The notes: a model not told the origin generated them from the sequence alone. A stretch of DNA of 64,000 bases from Sphingomonas sp. Leaf67 (GCF_001421965.1 NZ_LMLP01000021.1:124001-188000); one strand, 5' to 3'; shown: positions 10,655 to 20,290, counted from the first letter of the stretch. Numbers and translations are program-made.

Positions 10655-13266
10655 GGATGGACTTTCGCTGGCAGGGGGGCGGGGGCCGGGGCGGGGGGCA
10701 GATACTGGGCGGGCTGCGGACGACCGATCAGGCGGGAGAGGTCGCGCAGGCTCTGCAACAGGCCGATGCCGCCGGGGCCGGCGATGTAGCGCGGCTCCCA
10801 TCCGGGCGCGAACTTCTCCTTGTAGGTGCGCAGGCCGCGGAAGCCGTAGAATCGTTCGCCATGGCGGAAGATGAACGCCGCCGCCTTGGCCCAGGCGGGG
10901 GCGAGCCGGCGATCCTCGATCCCCGACAGCGGCGCCATGCCGAGCGAGAAGCGGGCATAGCCCTGTGCCTGCGCCCACAGCATCAGGTCGACCAGCAGGA
11001 AATCCATCGTTCCCGGCGGTGCGTCGCTGCGATGGCGCATCAGGTCGACCGAGGCTTCGTTCCTCGACGCGGTCAGCCACAGATTGGCGAAGGCGACGAT
11101 GCGGTCGTCGATCGTCACCACCGCCACGTCGAAATGGCTGAGATAGGCGCGGTCGAAATGGCCGAGGCTGAAGCCCTTCTCGCGCTGTGCCTTGGCCGTC
11201 AGCCATTCGTCGGACACGCTTTCGAGCTCGTCGATGATGCTGCCGAGTTCGCTGGCGGCGACGATGTGCAGCTTCGCGCCCTTGCGCGCGACGGCGCGTT
11301 CGGACTTGCGCAGCGCGCGCAGGCGGGGCGTGTCGAGGGTGAAGGTCGTCAGGTCGACCACCGCATCCTCGCCATATTTGACGATGTTCAATCCCATGCC
11401 GATCGCGATGTCGAGCACCGGGGAGGATACTTCGTAGAGCAGCAGCCGCCCCTGTTCGCGATCGGCCAGATCGCGCAGGTTCCACAGCAATTCGCCCCAC
11501 GCCGCGCGGGGGCCGACCGGATCGCCCATCGCGATCCAGCTGGCACCGTACACCTGATACATGACGAAGGCGTCGCCCGCATCGGACAGCAGGAAACGCT
11601 TGTCGCCGGTCAGCGCCAGCATCGCATCGGTGCGGTTGGCCTGGGTCAGGATGCGGCGGACGCTGGCGGCGTCGACGATCGAGGGCATGGTGCGGGCGGC
11701 AGCGGCGGTCGGTGCCATCAACCGCCAGATGCACGCGCCCGCCAGCATCACGATCACGCCCAGCGACGCGCGCAGGAACCGCGGCGCATCGCTGTTCAGC
11801 GCGAATTTCCACCACAGATTTTCCGAATATGGGACGTGGCGATACGCGAAGAAACCCGCCCAGATCGTCAGAGCGATGACGGCCGCGACCGATGCGATCC
11901 AGCCGGGACCGATCGGCTGGCTGGTCAGCGTCGTCCGCCGATAGAATGCGCTGCGGGTCCATTGCAGCAGCGTGGCGACGGTCAGGCAGATCGTCGCTTC
12001 CTCATAATCCAGCCCCTTGCCGATCGAGAACAGCGCGGCCGCGATCAACAGTGCGCGGGCGGCAACGAACGCGCCATCGAGCCGGCGATAGAGCGCGGGG
12101 GCGAGCAGCAGCAGGCCGGTGCCGGTCAGGCTGGCGGCGATGCTGCTCGCCTCGATCATCGGCAGCGGCAGGATTGCGGCAAGGTCGCCCATGCGCGCGC
12201 GGACCGAGGGCAGCGATCCCGACAGCAGCAGCATCGCGCCGGTGGTGAAGGTCGCGGCGCTGAGTGCCAGCGGGGCGACGCCGGTGGCGACGGCGCGGAC
12301 GCCCGACAGGAAGCGAACCGGCCGCCGCCGCTGCCGCGCGCCTTCATGCCATGCCAGCACGAGGATGCCGAGCGCGAGCGGCAGGAGGTAATAGAGCACA
12401 CGATAGGCGATAAGCGCGGCGAACAGCTTGGCGCGGCCGGCGGGGACGACCGCCAGCACCACCGCCTCGAACACACCGATCCCGCCCGGAACATGGGTGA
12501 TGACCGCCGCGACGATGCCGAGCGCATAGGCGAGGATGAAGGCGGGCAGCAGCGCCGGGGTCGCGCCGGGGATCAGCACGAACAGGGCGGCGCTGGCGCA
12601 GCTGATGTCGATCAGCGCGATGGCGATCTGGAGGAACAGCTGCATCGGCGTCGGCAGCGGGATGGAAAAGCCGAACAGGCGGATCGGGCTGCGCATCAGC
12701 GCACAGGCGGCGAGCGACCCGAGTGTCAGCGCCGCGATGCCCCAGCCGGCCAGCGCGACCTCACCCGCGCCGAGCTTCAACCCGACAAGGTCGAGGGGGC
12801 CGTGATGCAGCAGCAGCGCCACGCCGGTGACGCTGATCACCCCGGCCCAGAAGGTGCCGCTGGCGATCGCGATGACGCGGGCGACGTCGGGTCCGTCAAG
12901 TCCGGCGGTGGTATAGACGCGGTAGCGCGCCGATCCGCCGGTCAGCAGGGCGAGGCCGAGATTGTGACTGAGCGTATAGCTGGTGAACGAGGCAAGCGCG
13001 GCGGTCCGCCACGGCAGCGGGCGTCCGATGACGCTCAGCGCCAGCACGTCGTAGAAGGTGAGCGCGAGATAGCTGCCCGCCGTCGCCATCAGCGCCAGCA
13101 CGATCCGGTGCGGCGACAGCGCGTGCATTGCCGCGCGGACATCGTCGAAGCGGACTTCCTGCGTCAGATGCTCCAGCGCCGCGAAGCCCAGTCCGATCAG
13201 TACGAGGACGATCAGGACGCTGATCGGCGTCCGATAGCGTTCGATCCAGCGGCGCAGGTCAGCCAT
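10651..13266 (-). CDS. mprF: Bifunctional lysylphosphatidylglycerol flippase/synthetase MprF (LpiA)
   Basis: The 871-residue inner-membrane protein has an N-terminal flippase half (about residues 1-320, with TSYTLSHNLGLALLTGGSARYRVY). More membrane helices and a C-terminal GNAT-like aminoacyl-transferase domain (about residues 540-850, ending near FAPGWEPRYIAGPGGIGLLQ) follow. MprF transfers lysine from Lys-tRNA to phosphatidylglycerol and exposes it outside, lowering surface charge and giving resistance to cationic peptides and acid. It overlaps the upstream DUF2147 gene by 8 bp and the downstream acvB-like gene by 4 bp. Confidence 0.93.
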   Translation of the reverse strand: MADLRRWIERYRTPISVLIVLVLIGLGFAALEHLTQEVRFDDVRAAMHALSPHRIVLALMATAGSYLALTFYDVLALSVIGRPLPWRTAALASFTSYTLSHNLGLALLTGGSARYRVYTTAGLDGPDVARVIAIASGTFWAGVISVTGVALLLHHGPLDLVGLKLGAGEVALAGWGIAALTLGSLAACALMRSPIRLFGFSIPLPTPMQLFLQIAIALIDISCASAALFVLIPGATPALLPAFILAYALGIVAAVITHVPGGIGVFEAVVLAVVPAGRAKLFAALIAYRVLYYLLPLALGILVLAWHEGARQRRRPVRFLSGVRAVATGVAPLALSAATFTTGAMLLLSGSLPSVRARMGDLAAILPLPMIEASSIAASLTGTGLLLLAPALYRRLDGAFVAARALLIAAALFSIGKGLDYEEATICLTVATLLQWTRSAFYRRTTLTSQPIGPGWIASVAAVIALTIWAGFFAYRHVPYSENLWWKFALNSDAPRFLRASLGVIVMLAGACIWRLMAPTAAAARTMPSIVDAASVRRILTQANRTDAMLALTGDKRFLLSDAGDAFVMYQVYGASWIAMGDPVGPRAAWGELLWNLRDLADREQGRLLLYEVSSPVLDIAIGMGLNIVKYGEDAVVDLTTFTLDTPRLRALRKSERAVARKGAKLHIVAASELGSIIDELESVSDEWLTAKAQREKGFSLGHFDRAYLSHFDVAVVTIDDRIVAFANLWLTASRNEASVDLMRHRSDAPPGTMDFLLVDLMLWAQAQGYARFSLGMAPLSGIEDRRLAPAWAKAAAFIFRHGERFYGFRGLRTYKEKFAPGWEPRYIAGPGGIGLLQSLRDLSRLIGRPQPAQYLPPAPAPAPLPAKVHP

Positions 13267-13672
13267 GGGGCACCTGCGCGATCCGGGTCCACATCTGGGT
13301 CCGGCACAGCATGTCGCCGAGCAGGCAGCCCCGAATCTGCAGGCGATCGACCGAGGGCTGTTCGATCCGCGACGAGAACCGCCGGCCCATATCGGGGACG
13401 AACACCATGCCCGACCAGGTGCCGCGCCCGTCGGCGGTATAGTCTTCGAGCAATTCGGTGCCGATCAGCCGGTCGGTGCCGCCGGCGCGGGCATCGGCCT
13501 GCGCGGTCGCACTGGCCCAGACCACCCAGCCGCACAGCCGGTTGCCGCACGGCGCGGTGCGGACCGCCACATCGCTATGCGGGCTGAGCCACAGCCCGGC
13601 GGGCTGGGGCGCTTCCGCCGCGCCCGCCGGCACCGCCAGTGTCATCGCCAAAATCGCCAACCACCTGCGCAT
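13259..13672 (-). CDS. DUF2147 family secreted protein
   Basis: The 137-residue protein has a cleavable signal peptide (MRRWLAILAMTLAVPAGAAEA) and a DUF2147 domain: GLWLSPHSDVAVRTAPCGNR, LCGWVVWA, IGTELLEDY and WTRIAQ. It is probably periplasmic. DUF2147 proteins have no agreed activity. It ends inside the mprF start (8-bp overlap), so it is probably the first gene of the mprF operon. Confidence 0.8.
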   Translation of the reverse strand: MRRWLAILAMTLAVPAGAAEAPQPAGLWLSPHSDVAVRTAPCGNRLCGWVVWASATAQADARAGGTDRLIGTELLEDYTADGRGTWSGMVFVPDMGRRFSSRIEQPSVDRLQIRGCLLGDMLCRTQMWTRIAQVPHG

Positions 13673-13755
13673 CGCTCACATCCCCTTCATCCTGGGGCGT
13701 GTAGCGGCCTTATTCTTGCCGGGCGTTCAGCGCGCGCTGAACAATCGGTAATGAT

Positions 13756-14115
13756 TCACCGGTTGAGGGAGTAGGTGATGAAGAAGCAGGCGGCGGTCAG
13801 CAACAGCATCGCGATGATGAAGGCCGTATCCGCGATCCGTTCCAGCCAGTGCAGTCGCCGCACGCCCTGTACCCGCAGCGCGAAATAGGCGCTGAGCGTC
13901 GCGATCAGGAACATCAGCGCGTCGATCGACAACAGGTCGTCCGCAAAGGTCTGGCGCGCGCGCAGGGTGATGGTGACGTGGAGCAGCCCGATGCCGGTCA
14001 GGCAGACGCCGACCATCGCCGCGGCGATCGGGCAGATCATCTGACAGGTCCGCTCGTCGAGCAGGTCGCGACGGTTGCGCCGTCCGGCGCGCGGCGGATC
14101 GATGCGGTCGGTCAT
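13756..14115 (-). CDS. Small three-helix membrane protein of unknown function
   Basis: The 119-residue protein has a basic, arginine-rich N-terminus (RAGRRNRRDLLDER) and three hydrophobic helices (starting near MICPIAAAMVGVCLTGIGLL, LSIDALMFLIATLSAYFAL and ADTAFIIAMLLLTAACFFI). The ATG at 14115 is preferred because the longer open frame upstream codes for non-conserved, basic sequence. It is divergent from the phosphate transporter. No family was recognised. Confidence 0.65.
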   Translation of the reverse strand: MTDRIDPPRAGRRNRRDLLDERTCQMICPIAAAMVGVCLTGIGLLHVTITLRARQTFADDLLSIDALMFLIATLSAYFALRVQGVRRLHWLERIADTAFIIAMLLLTAACFFITYSLNR

Positions 14116-14333
14116 GGCGGCCCTGCGGTGCGGCGAAGCGGGCGTCTGCGTCAAGCACAGAAAAGGGCGCGGCCGGCGGATAAACCGTGGCCGAACACCC
14201 TTTCGCATCATATCGCCAAAGCATCTTCCATCGGCTATGGGCCGCTCGCCGACCGCGACGCCGACGCGGGGGCGGTGTGCAACTGTCACACTTCGCCAGT
14301 AGGGCGATTCGTCCATTCGGCAGGGGAATTTCG

Positions 14334-15941
14334 ATGACGAGCGCAGCGCTGGAGCGGGATGTACGCCCCGGCCCGAAACTGGACGACAGCTTTGGTCGTG
14401 CCGGTACGTTTGGATTCGCCGTGGCGATCGTCGCCGCGCTCGGCTATGTCGTCTACAACGTCTATCGCGATGCGGCGGCGGCGAGTGTCGATCCGCTGAC
14501 GCTGATGCCGTTCGGGCTGCTGGTGCTGGCGCTCATCATCGCGCTGGGCTTCGAATTCGTGAACGGGTTCCACGACACCGCCAATGCGGTGGCGACGGTG
14601 ATCTACACCAATTCGATGCCCGCGCACGTCGCGGTCGTGTGGTCGGGCTTCTTCAATTTCCTCGGCGTGCTGCTGTCGACCGGCGCGGTCGCGTTCGGCA
14701 TCATCTCGCTGCTGCCGATCGAACTGATCTTGCAGGTCGGGTCGTCTTCGGGCTTCGCGATGGTCTTCGCGCTGCTGATCGCGGCGATCGTGTGGAACCT
14801 CGCCACCTGGGCGCTGGGCATCCCGTCGTCGTCGTCGCACACGCTGATCGGATCGATCATCGGCGTCGGCGTCGCCAATGCGATCCTGCAAGGGCGCAGC
14901 GGGTCGGCTGGCGTCGACTGGGACAAGGCGACCGAGATCGGCAAGGCGCTGCTCATCTCGCCGCTGATCGGCTTCGGGGTCGCCGCGCTGCTGTTCCTCA
15001 CGATGAAGACGCTGATCCGCAACCGCAAGCTGTACGAGGCGCCGGTCGGCGATACGCCGCCGCCGCTGTGGATCCGTGCGCTGCTGATCTTCACCTGCAC
15101 CGGCGTCAGCTTTGCCCACGGGTCGAATGACGGGCAGAAGGGCATGGGCCTTATCATGCTGATCCTGATCGGTACCGTGCCGACCGCCTATGCGCTCAAC
15201 CGCGCGGTTCCCGCCGAATATGAAGCGCAGTTCGTCACCAACAGCGCGGCCGCGACGCAGGTGCTGAGCCCCCGCGGCGCGCGCGTCAGCCTCGACGATA
15301 CCGCCGCCCGCAGCCAGACGCAGCGCTACATCACCGAGCGCAAGCTGGACGCCGAAACCGTGCCCGCCGTCACTGCGCTGGTCGGCACGATCGACCGGCA
15401 GGTCCGCGAATATGGTTCGCTGGCGAAGGTACCGGCCGCCGTCAGCGGCAACATGCGCAACGACATGTACCTCGCCTCCGAAGCGGTGAAGCGCATCGGC
15501 AAGGAAAAGTCGCTGGGCCTGAACGAGCGCGATCAGCAGGTGTTGACCGATTATCGCGGCTCGCTCGACGCCGGTACGCGCTTCATCCCGCTCTGGGTAA
15601 AGGTCGCGGTCGCCTTTGCCCTCGGCCTCGGCACGATGGTCGGGTGGAAGCGGATCGTGGTCACCGTCGGCGAAAAGATCGGCAAGACCCACCTGACCTA
15701 TGCGCAGGGCGCGTCGGCCGAACTGGTGGCGATGGCGACGATCTTCGGTGCCGACAGCATGGGCCTGCCGGTGTCGACCACCCATGTCCTGTCGTCGGGT
15801 GTCGCCGGCACGATGGCGGCGAACCGGTCGGGGTTGCAGACGTCGACGGTGCGCAACCTCCTGATGGCGTGGGTGCTGACGTTGCCGGTGTCGGTGCTGC
15901 TGTCGGGGTCGCTGTACCTGCTGCTCAACCGGGTCTTCTGA
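14334..15941 (+). CDS. pit: Inorganic phosphate transporter, PiT family
   Basis: The 535-residue membrane protein has the duplicated PiT signature: GFEFVNGFHDTANAVATVIYTN near residue 75 and VSFAHGSNDGQKGMGLIMLIL near residue 260. It imports metal-phosphate by proton symport at low affinity. The start at 14334 has AGGGGAA 5-11 bases upstream. A hydrophilic insert of about 130 residues (around residues 290-420) separates the two halves, as in the long Pit subclass. The stop is 4 bases before the next gene, so the two are probably co-transcribed. Confidence 0.92.
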   Translation: MTSAALERDVRPGPKLDDSFGRAGTFGFAVAIVAALGYVVYNVYRDAAAASVDPLTLMPFGLLVLALIIALGFEFVNGFHDTANAVATVIYTNSMPAHVAVVWSGFFNFLGVLLSTGAVAFGIISLLPIELILQVGSSSGFAMVFALLIAAIVWNLATWALGIPSSSSHTLIGSIIGVGVANAILQGRSGSAGVDWDKATEIGKALLISPLIGFGVAALLFLTMKTLIRNRKLYEAPVGDTPPPLWIRALLIFTCTGVSFAHGSNDGQKGMGLIMLILIGTVPTAYALNRAVPAEYEAQFVTNSAAATQVLSPRGARVSLDDTAARSQTQRYITERKLDAETVPAVTALVGTIDRQVREYGSLAKVPAAVSGNMRNDMYLASEAVKRIGKEKSLGLNERDQQVLTDYRGSLDAGTRFIPLWVKVAVAFALGLGTMVGWKRIVVTVGEKIGKTHLTYAQGASAELVAMATIFGADSMGLPVSTTHVLSSGVAGTMAANRSGLQTSTVRNLLMAWVLTLPVSVLLSGSLYLLLNRVF

Positions 15942-15945
15942 TCGG

Positions 15946-17421
15946 ATGACGGGGGCGGCGGAACGGGTCGACCGGCCCGATGCGGTGCCGGTCGTGCCGC
16001 TCCGCCGCGATCCGGTGGCATGGCTGATCGCGCTGCTGGTCTGGTTCTCCTGCGCATGGTTCGGGTCGTGGGAGTTCAATCCCAACAACGCCGTGCGGAT
16101 GTTCGCCACGCTGTCGCTGGTCGAACAGGGCGATGCGACGATCGACGAATTCGCGCCCTTGACGATCGACAAGGCGCAGTTCGGGGAGCATTATTATTCG
16201 GACAAGGCACCGGGGATGACCGTGCTCGGCATCCCCGCCGTCGCCCTTGCCGACCGGATATCGGGGCAGCGCGCCGATACCTTCGTCCCCGCCTTCGAAA
16301 ATCCCGCGTTCAACCGCTTCCTGAAGATCCGCATCCGGCTGGTCGCGGCGACGATCTGTGCGGTGTTGAGCGCGCTGGCAGCGATGCTGCTCTACGATCT
16401 CGTTCGCCGGATCTCCGGCGATATCGAGGCGGGGGCGGTCGCCGCGCTCGCCTATGGGCTGGGCACGACCGTCTGGGGATGGTCCACCACGATCTTCGGC
16501 CATGCGCCGGTCGCCGCGCTGCTGCTGATCGCGAGCTGGGCGGTATGGCGCGGGACCGGGCCGGCGCGATCGCGGGGGCATGCCGTCATCGCCGGGCTGG
16601 CGCTCGGCTGGGCGGTGCTGATCGAGCATTCGGCATTGATCGCCGGGCTGCCGGTTGCGGGCTTCGCGCTGTGGCGGTTGCGCGATCTGCCCCGCGCCGC
16701 CGCCATACGGACGTCCCTCGTCGCGCTGGCGGCGGGTACGAGCGCGCTGGTCGTGCTGCTCGCCTACAACCTGATCGCGTTCGGGACGGTGTTGCGGCTC
16801 GGCTATTCGGGTGTGGCCGGCTTTGCAGGGATGCAGGAGGGGCTGTTCGGACTGACCTATCCCAAGCCCTATGTGTTGTTCGAACTGGTTTTCGGCGAGC
16901 GGCGCGGCATGGTGTGGGTCGCGCCGATCCTGATCGTCGCGCCGTTCGGGTTGGCGATGCTGGTGCGTGATCGCGCCACACGCGATCTCGGTTGGCTGGC
17001 GATCGCAGGGGCGGTGGTGCCATTCCTGATCAACGCCTCCTATTATTACTGGGACGGCGGCAACGCGACCGGGCCGCGCCATGCGTTGCCCGCGGTCGGG
17101 TTCCTGTGCATCGGCATCGGTGCCTTCTGGGCACGGACGACCCGCTGGTCGCGGGTGGCCGTCGGCGCGCTGCTGGCCGGGTCGGTCACGTTGAACATGG
17201 CGATCGCCAGCGCGGAGATCACCGCCCCGCAGGACGAACCGCGCGCACTGTTAAAGTCGGTGTTCGCGGCGCGGTTCGATCCGGGGTATTTGCGGACGGT
17301 GGCCGATGAATGGTTCGGGTATACGCCGTGGCAGGGGCTGGCGATCTGGGCGTTGGTTGCCGGGTTGCTGACGGTTGCTTTGGCGGTGTTGGTCGGGCGG
17401 GCTAAGGCTGAAGGAAGATAG
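15946..17421 (+). CDS. Polytopic membrane protein, GT-C glycosyltransferase-like
   Basis: The 491-residue protein has about eleven hydrophobic segments. The first periplasmic loop carries NNAVRMFATLSLVEQGDATIDEFAP and HYYSDKAPGMTVLGIPAVAL, and a late one YYYWDGGNATGPRHALPAVG. These DKAPG and GPRHALPA loops resemble GT-C-type lipid-linked glycosyltransferases, but this is a weak family match. It starts 4 bp after the phosphate transporter. Its function is unknown. Confidence 0.7.
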   Translation: MTGAAERVDRPDAVPVVPLRRDPVAWLIALLVWFSCAWFGSWEFNPNNAVRMFATLSLVEQGDATIDEFAPLTIDKAQFGEHYYSDKAPGMTVLGIPAVALADRISGQRADTFVPAFENPAFNRFLKIRIRLVAATICAVLSALAAMLLYDLVRRISGDIEAGAVAALAYGLGTTVWGWSTTIFGHAPVAALLLIASWAVWRGTGPARSRGHAVIAGLALGWAVLIEHSALIAGLPVAGFALWRLRDLPRAAAIRTSLVALAAGTSALVVLLAYNLIAFGTVLRLGYSGVAGFAGMQEGLFGLTYPKPYVLFELVFGERRGMVWVAPILIVAPFGLAMLVRDRATRDLGWLAIAGAVVPFLINASYYYWDGGNATGPRHALPAVGFLCIGIGAFWARTTRWSRVAVGALLAGSVTLNMAIASAEITAPQDEPRALLKSVFAARFDPGYLRTVADEWFGYTPWQGLAIWALVAGLLTVALAVLVGRAKAEGR

Positions 17422-17581
17422 GGTTCACGCGAAGGCGCGGAGACGCGAAGGCGTTGCGTTCCGGGCGACGGTCGCGCGATCGGGAGACATCCTCCCCAGT
17501 TGCAACGGAGATGAGACCGCTGGCGCGGGTGGGTTGCCCGCTGGCGAAACCCCTTCGCGCCTTCGCGCCTTCGCGTGAACC
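17422..17581. repeat. Inverted repeat pair of the TTCACGCGAAGGCGC family
   Basis: The left arm (17422-17452) begins GGTTCACGCGAAGGCGCGGA. The right arm (17553-17581) is a near reverse complement ending CCTTCGCGTGAACC. About 100 bp of unique sequence lies between the arms. It fills the spacer between two convergent genes and may act as a terminator or a RAYT/REP-type mobile element. Confidence 0.7.
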
Positions 17582-17587
17582 ATTCTT

Positions 17588-18364
17588 CTATTCCGCCGCC
17601 TGCGCCTGACGTTCCGGAATGGCAAAACCGAACTTCGCCTCGACCGCCGGGTCGAGCCACGCATGAATATGGGCGAGATCGGCATCGGATACCGGTGGGT
17701 AGGCGGTCGGGGTGAAGCTGCGCCGGCCCTGTCCCTTGTACGTGTCCTGCGCGATGAAGGGATCGGCCATCGCAAGGCCGGTCGCGGCGGCGAGGTCGGC
17801 GATCACGCCGGCCGGATCGGCGCAGAACGCCGCATGGCCCAGCAATGCCACATGATGCGCCCGGTCGTGCAGCCCGGCCCAGTGACGCAGCTTGGCGGTG
17901 CGTTTGGCCACCGGATTGGCGAAGCGATCGCCGGTATCGGGGCAGCGTTCGTGCAGCATTTCGCGCCCCAGCACCGGATGATCCGCCTCGACCCCCCAGA
18001 ATTCGCTGTCCCAATAGCTATGCCACGGCGCGCGGATGAAGTCGGAGAAGCCGAGTTTTTTTATCTCGCGATGGGCGTGCCATGGCTGGCGATGCAGGCT
18101 GCGCACCCAGTCGACCGGGTCGCGCGCCACCACCAGCACCATCACGTCGCGTGGAAACAACACCTGTTCGGGGACGAACCAGTGTTTGAAGCCGTAGCTT
18201 TCGGTAAAGGCGGTGCGGCCCAGATTGGCCTCGATAGACCGGATCAGAACGTTGGTGCCCGAACAACGCTGTCCGTACACCTGGATCGAGCGGATCGGCG
18301 CGTCGCCGCGACGCAGGATCGTCAGGCCGGGGCGCGGATTGGACCAGCCGTCATGCGTCATCAT
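17588..18364 (-). CDS. Sulfotransferase-like protein
   Basis: The 258-residue cytoplasmic protein has an early phosphosulfate-binding-like loop (IQVYGQRCSGTNVLIRSIEA) at about residues 28-47. A second segment, VMVLVVARDPVDWVRSLHRQPW at about residues 73-94, resembles the 3'-PSB motif with the conserved Arg-Asp-Pro. Sulfotransferases move sulfate from PAPS to sugars or lipids. The start is at ATG 18364, with a second ATG immediately after. It is divergent from a glycosyltransferase gene, suggesting a role in modifying a surface glycan. The substrate is unknown. Confidence 0.7.
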   Translation of the reverse strand: MMTHDGWSNPRPGLTILRRGDAPIRSIQVYGQRCSGTNVLIRSIEANLGRTAFTESYGFKHWFVPEQVLFPRDVMVLVVARDPVDWVRSLHRQPWHAHREIKKLGFSDFIRAPWHSYWDSEFWGVEADHPVLGREMLHERCPDTGDRFANPVAKRTAKLRHWAGLHDRAHHVALLGHAAFCADPAGVIADLAAATGLAMADPFIAQDTYKGQGRRSFTPTAYPPVSDADLAHIHAWLDPAVEAKFGFAIPERQAQAAE

Positions 18365-18499
18365 GCAGGTTCTATTCCCATCTGAATCATCGGAAATCGT
18401 TGAGCTTCCGAAATAATTTCTGCTGAAGGCAGCTACGCGGGGAGCCGGAATCGGTTCCGCCGCGTTCCTGCGGCCAAGACGGGTTTCTCCGGGGGGTAC

Positions 18500-19600
18500 A
18501 TGACGACGCGGCCGATCACCTTCTTCATCCACCATCAGGGTCGCGGCCATGCCAATCGGGCGATCGCAATTATCCGGGAACTGCCCGCCGACCGGCGGGT
18601 GACGATCCTGTGCGCCCGCCCCGACCTGTTCGACGGATTCGACCGCCCGATCGAGATCGTCGCCCTGCCGAACATGATCGGCGCGCCGGTGCCGACCAGG
18701 GCCTTGTTCGACCAGCCGACGCCCGAAGTGCTGCACTGCGTGCCGCTGGGCGTCGAGGCGACGCGGCGGACGATGCGGACGATCCTCGACCATCTCGACG
18801 ATGCCGCACCCGCGCTGTTCGTGGTCGACGTTTCGGCAGAGATCGCGCTGATGGCGCGGATCGCCAGCGTGCCTGCGATCAAGATCCGGATGCATGGCGA
18901 TCGCACCGATCCGGGGCATCTGGGCGCGTATCAGGCATGCGTCGGATTGCTGGCGCCGTTCGACGAAGCGATCGAACAGGACGACTTCCCCGACTGGGGC
19001 CGGGCCAAGACCTGTTACACCGGTGGATTGTGCACCACGACCGATCCCGTGCCGACCAGGGACGAGGCACGGGCGAAGCTGGGCATCGATCCTACCCAAG
19101 AGGTCGTGCTGGTGCTGACCGGCGGCGGCGGGGCGGGGACGCCCTATGCGCCGCTGACCATGGCCGCGCGGGCGGTTCCGCAAGCCCTGTGGCTGGTGAT
19201 CGGGCCGGTCCACCGCGAAGGGCATGAGACCGATTTCGGCAATCTGGTCGAGCGCGGCTGGGTCGAGGGCGTCACCGATTACATCGCCGCCGCCGACGTC
19301 GTCATCGCATCGGCGGGCGACAATACCGTACACGAGATCGCGCGGGTCGGCCGCCCCTATATCTGCGCGCCCGAATGGCGGTATTTCGCCGAACAGACGC
19401 GCAAGGCCGACCGGCTGGCAGAGGTCGGCGCGGCGGTGGCGCTGCACCAGTGGCCGGGGTCGCTGGCACCGTGGCGCGGGCTGCTGGATGCGGCGAAGGC
19501 GCTCGATCCGGCGGCGCTGGCCGCGCTTTACGACGCGGATGCGGCGGCGCGGGCGGCGGATTATATCGAGGGGCTGGCGGTGCGGCTCTGGGCCGATTGA
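18500..19600 (+). CDS. MurG-like (GT28/GT-B) glycosyltransferase
   Basis: The 366-residue protein has a two-domain GT-B layout. An N-terminal glycine-rich loop (FFIHHQGRGHANRAIAI) is followed by a C-terminal donor-binding half with VLVLTGGGGAGTPYAPL near residue 210, then VEGVTDYIAAADVVIASAGDNTVHEIARVGRP, as in MurG and UDP-glycosyltransferases. Donor and acceptor are unknown. Its 3' end overlaps the convergent membrane-protein gene by 40 bp. Confidence 0.8.
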   Translation: MTTRPITFFIHHQGRGHANRAIAIIRELPADRRVTILCARPDLFDGFDRPIEIVALPNMIGAPVPTRALFDQPTPEVLHCVPLGVEATRRTMRTILDHLDDAAPALFVVDVSAEIALMARIASVPAIKIRMHGDRTDPGHLGAYQACVGLLAPFDEAIEQDDFPDWGRAKTCYTGGLCTTTDPVPTRDEARAKLGIDPTQEVVLVLTGGGGAGTPYAPLTMAARAVPQALWLVIGPVHREGHETDFGNLVERGWVEGVTDYIAAADVVIASAGDNTVHEIARVGRPYICAPEWRYFAEQTRKADRLAEVGAAVALHQWPGSLAPWRGLLDAAKALDPAALAALYDADAAARAADYIEGLAVRLWAD

Positions 19601-20118
19601 CGCGCGGCGCGGGCGAACGACGCCGCACTGATGCACCACAGCGCGCAGAACAGGCCGGTGCCGATCGCCACTTCACGGACACCGTTCGCGCCCGGTGAGG
19701 CCCAGCCGAGGGTCCAGCCGACGATGCCCGCCAGCAGTTGCGCGACGGCGGCGACGGCCATCGCCTGTGCCATGCCGCGTGCCGTGAAGCGGGCGAGGAC
19801 CGCCCCGCCGAGCGCCACGAGCAGCACGATGCCGAACAACGCATTGGCGGGATTGGCTTCGTTGCCGAGAAACCCGACCGCCGCATTGACCCAGGTCAGC
19901 AGGAACGCAGTGACGACCGCCACCATCGTGCCGAAGCGATAGGCGATGTTCGACGATGCCAGCAGGCCGAGTTCGACCGCGCCGCCCGCCAGCGCGAACA
20001 GGATTGCGGCGAAACCGTAATCGGACGACGTCCATGGCGCGCCCAGCAGGGCGGGCATGGCGAGCAGCAGCAGCGCGCCGCCCCAGCCGAGCAGGTGTGG
20101 ATTGATCGATCGGGGCAT
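19561..20118 (-). CDS. Integral membrane protein of unknown function
   Basis: The 185-residue protein has about five to six hydrophobic helices (starting at LGWGGALLLLAMPALLG and including FGTMVAVVTAFLLTWVNAAVG). There are no charged catalytic motifs and no family is recognised. It is convergent with the glycosyltransferase, overlapping its end by 40 bp. Confidence 0.65.
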   Translation of the reverse strand: MPRSINPHLLGWGGALLLLAMPALLGAPWTSSDYGFAAILFALAGGAVELGLLASSNIAYRFGTMVAVVTAFLLTWVNAAVGFLGNEANPANALFGIVLLVALGGAVLARFTARGMAQAMAVAAVAQLLAGIVGWTLGWASPGANGVREVAIGTGLFCALWCISAASFARAARQSAQSRTASPSI

Positions 20119-20235
20119 GACGGTCCTTTCGCGGTCTTCGTACCGGACCCTATGGCCGGTCGGTGTCGGCCGCGAATGGATGGCCTGTGCAGATTCGGTG
20201 AAGAATGCGCGGTCGTTGCGTCGACCAGCGTGGTT

Positions 20236-20257
20236 CCCCTCCCGTTTCGGGGAGGGG
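20236..20257 (-). terminator. Hairpin terminator downstream of the arabinofuranosidase gene
   Basis: An 8-bp stem, CCCCTCCC pairing with GGGAGGGG, with a 6-base loop lies 34 bp beyond the GH51 stop. It has no clear T-run. The spacer 20119-20290 holds nothing else recognised. Confidence 0.5.
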
Positions 20258-20290
20258 AGCGGTCCGGGGCGACCTGCGCCGCCCCGTTCC

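Noticed and set aside
10594..13587. A 997-codon plus-strand open frame opposite mprF
   Set aside because: Arginine/glutamine-rich composition with no family resemblance; it is an antisense shadow created by high GC over the well-supported mprF gene.
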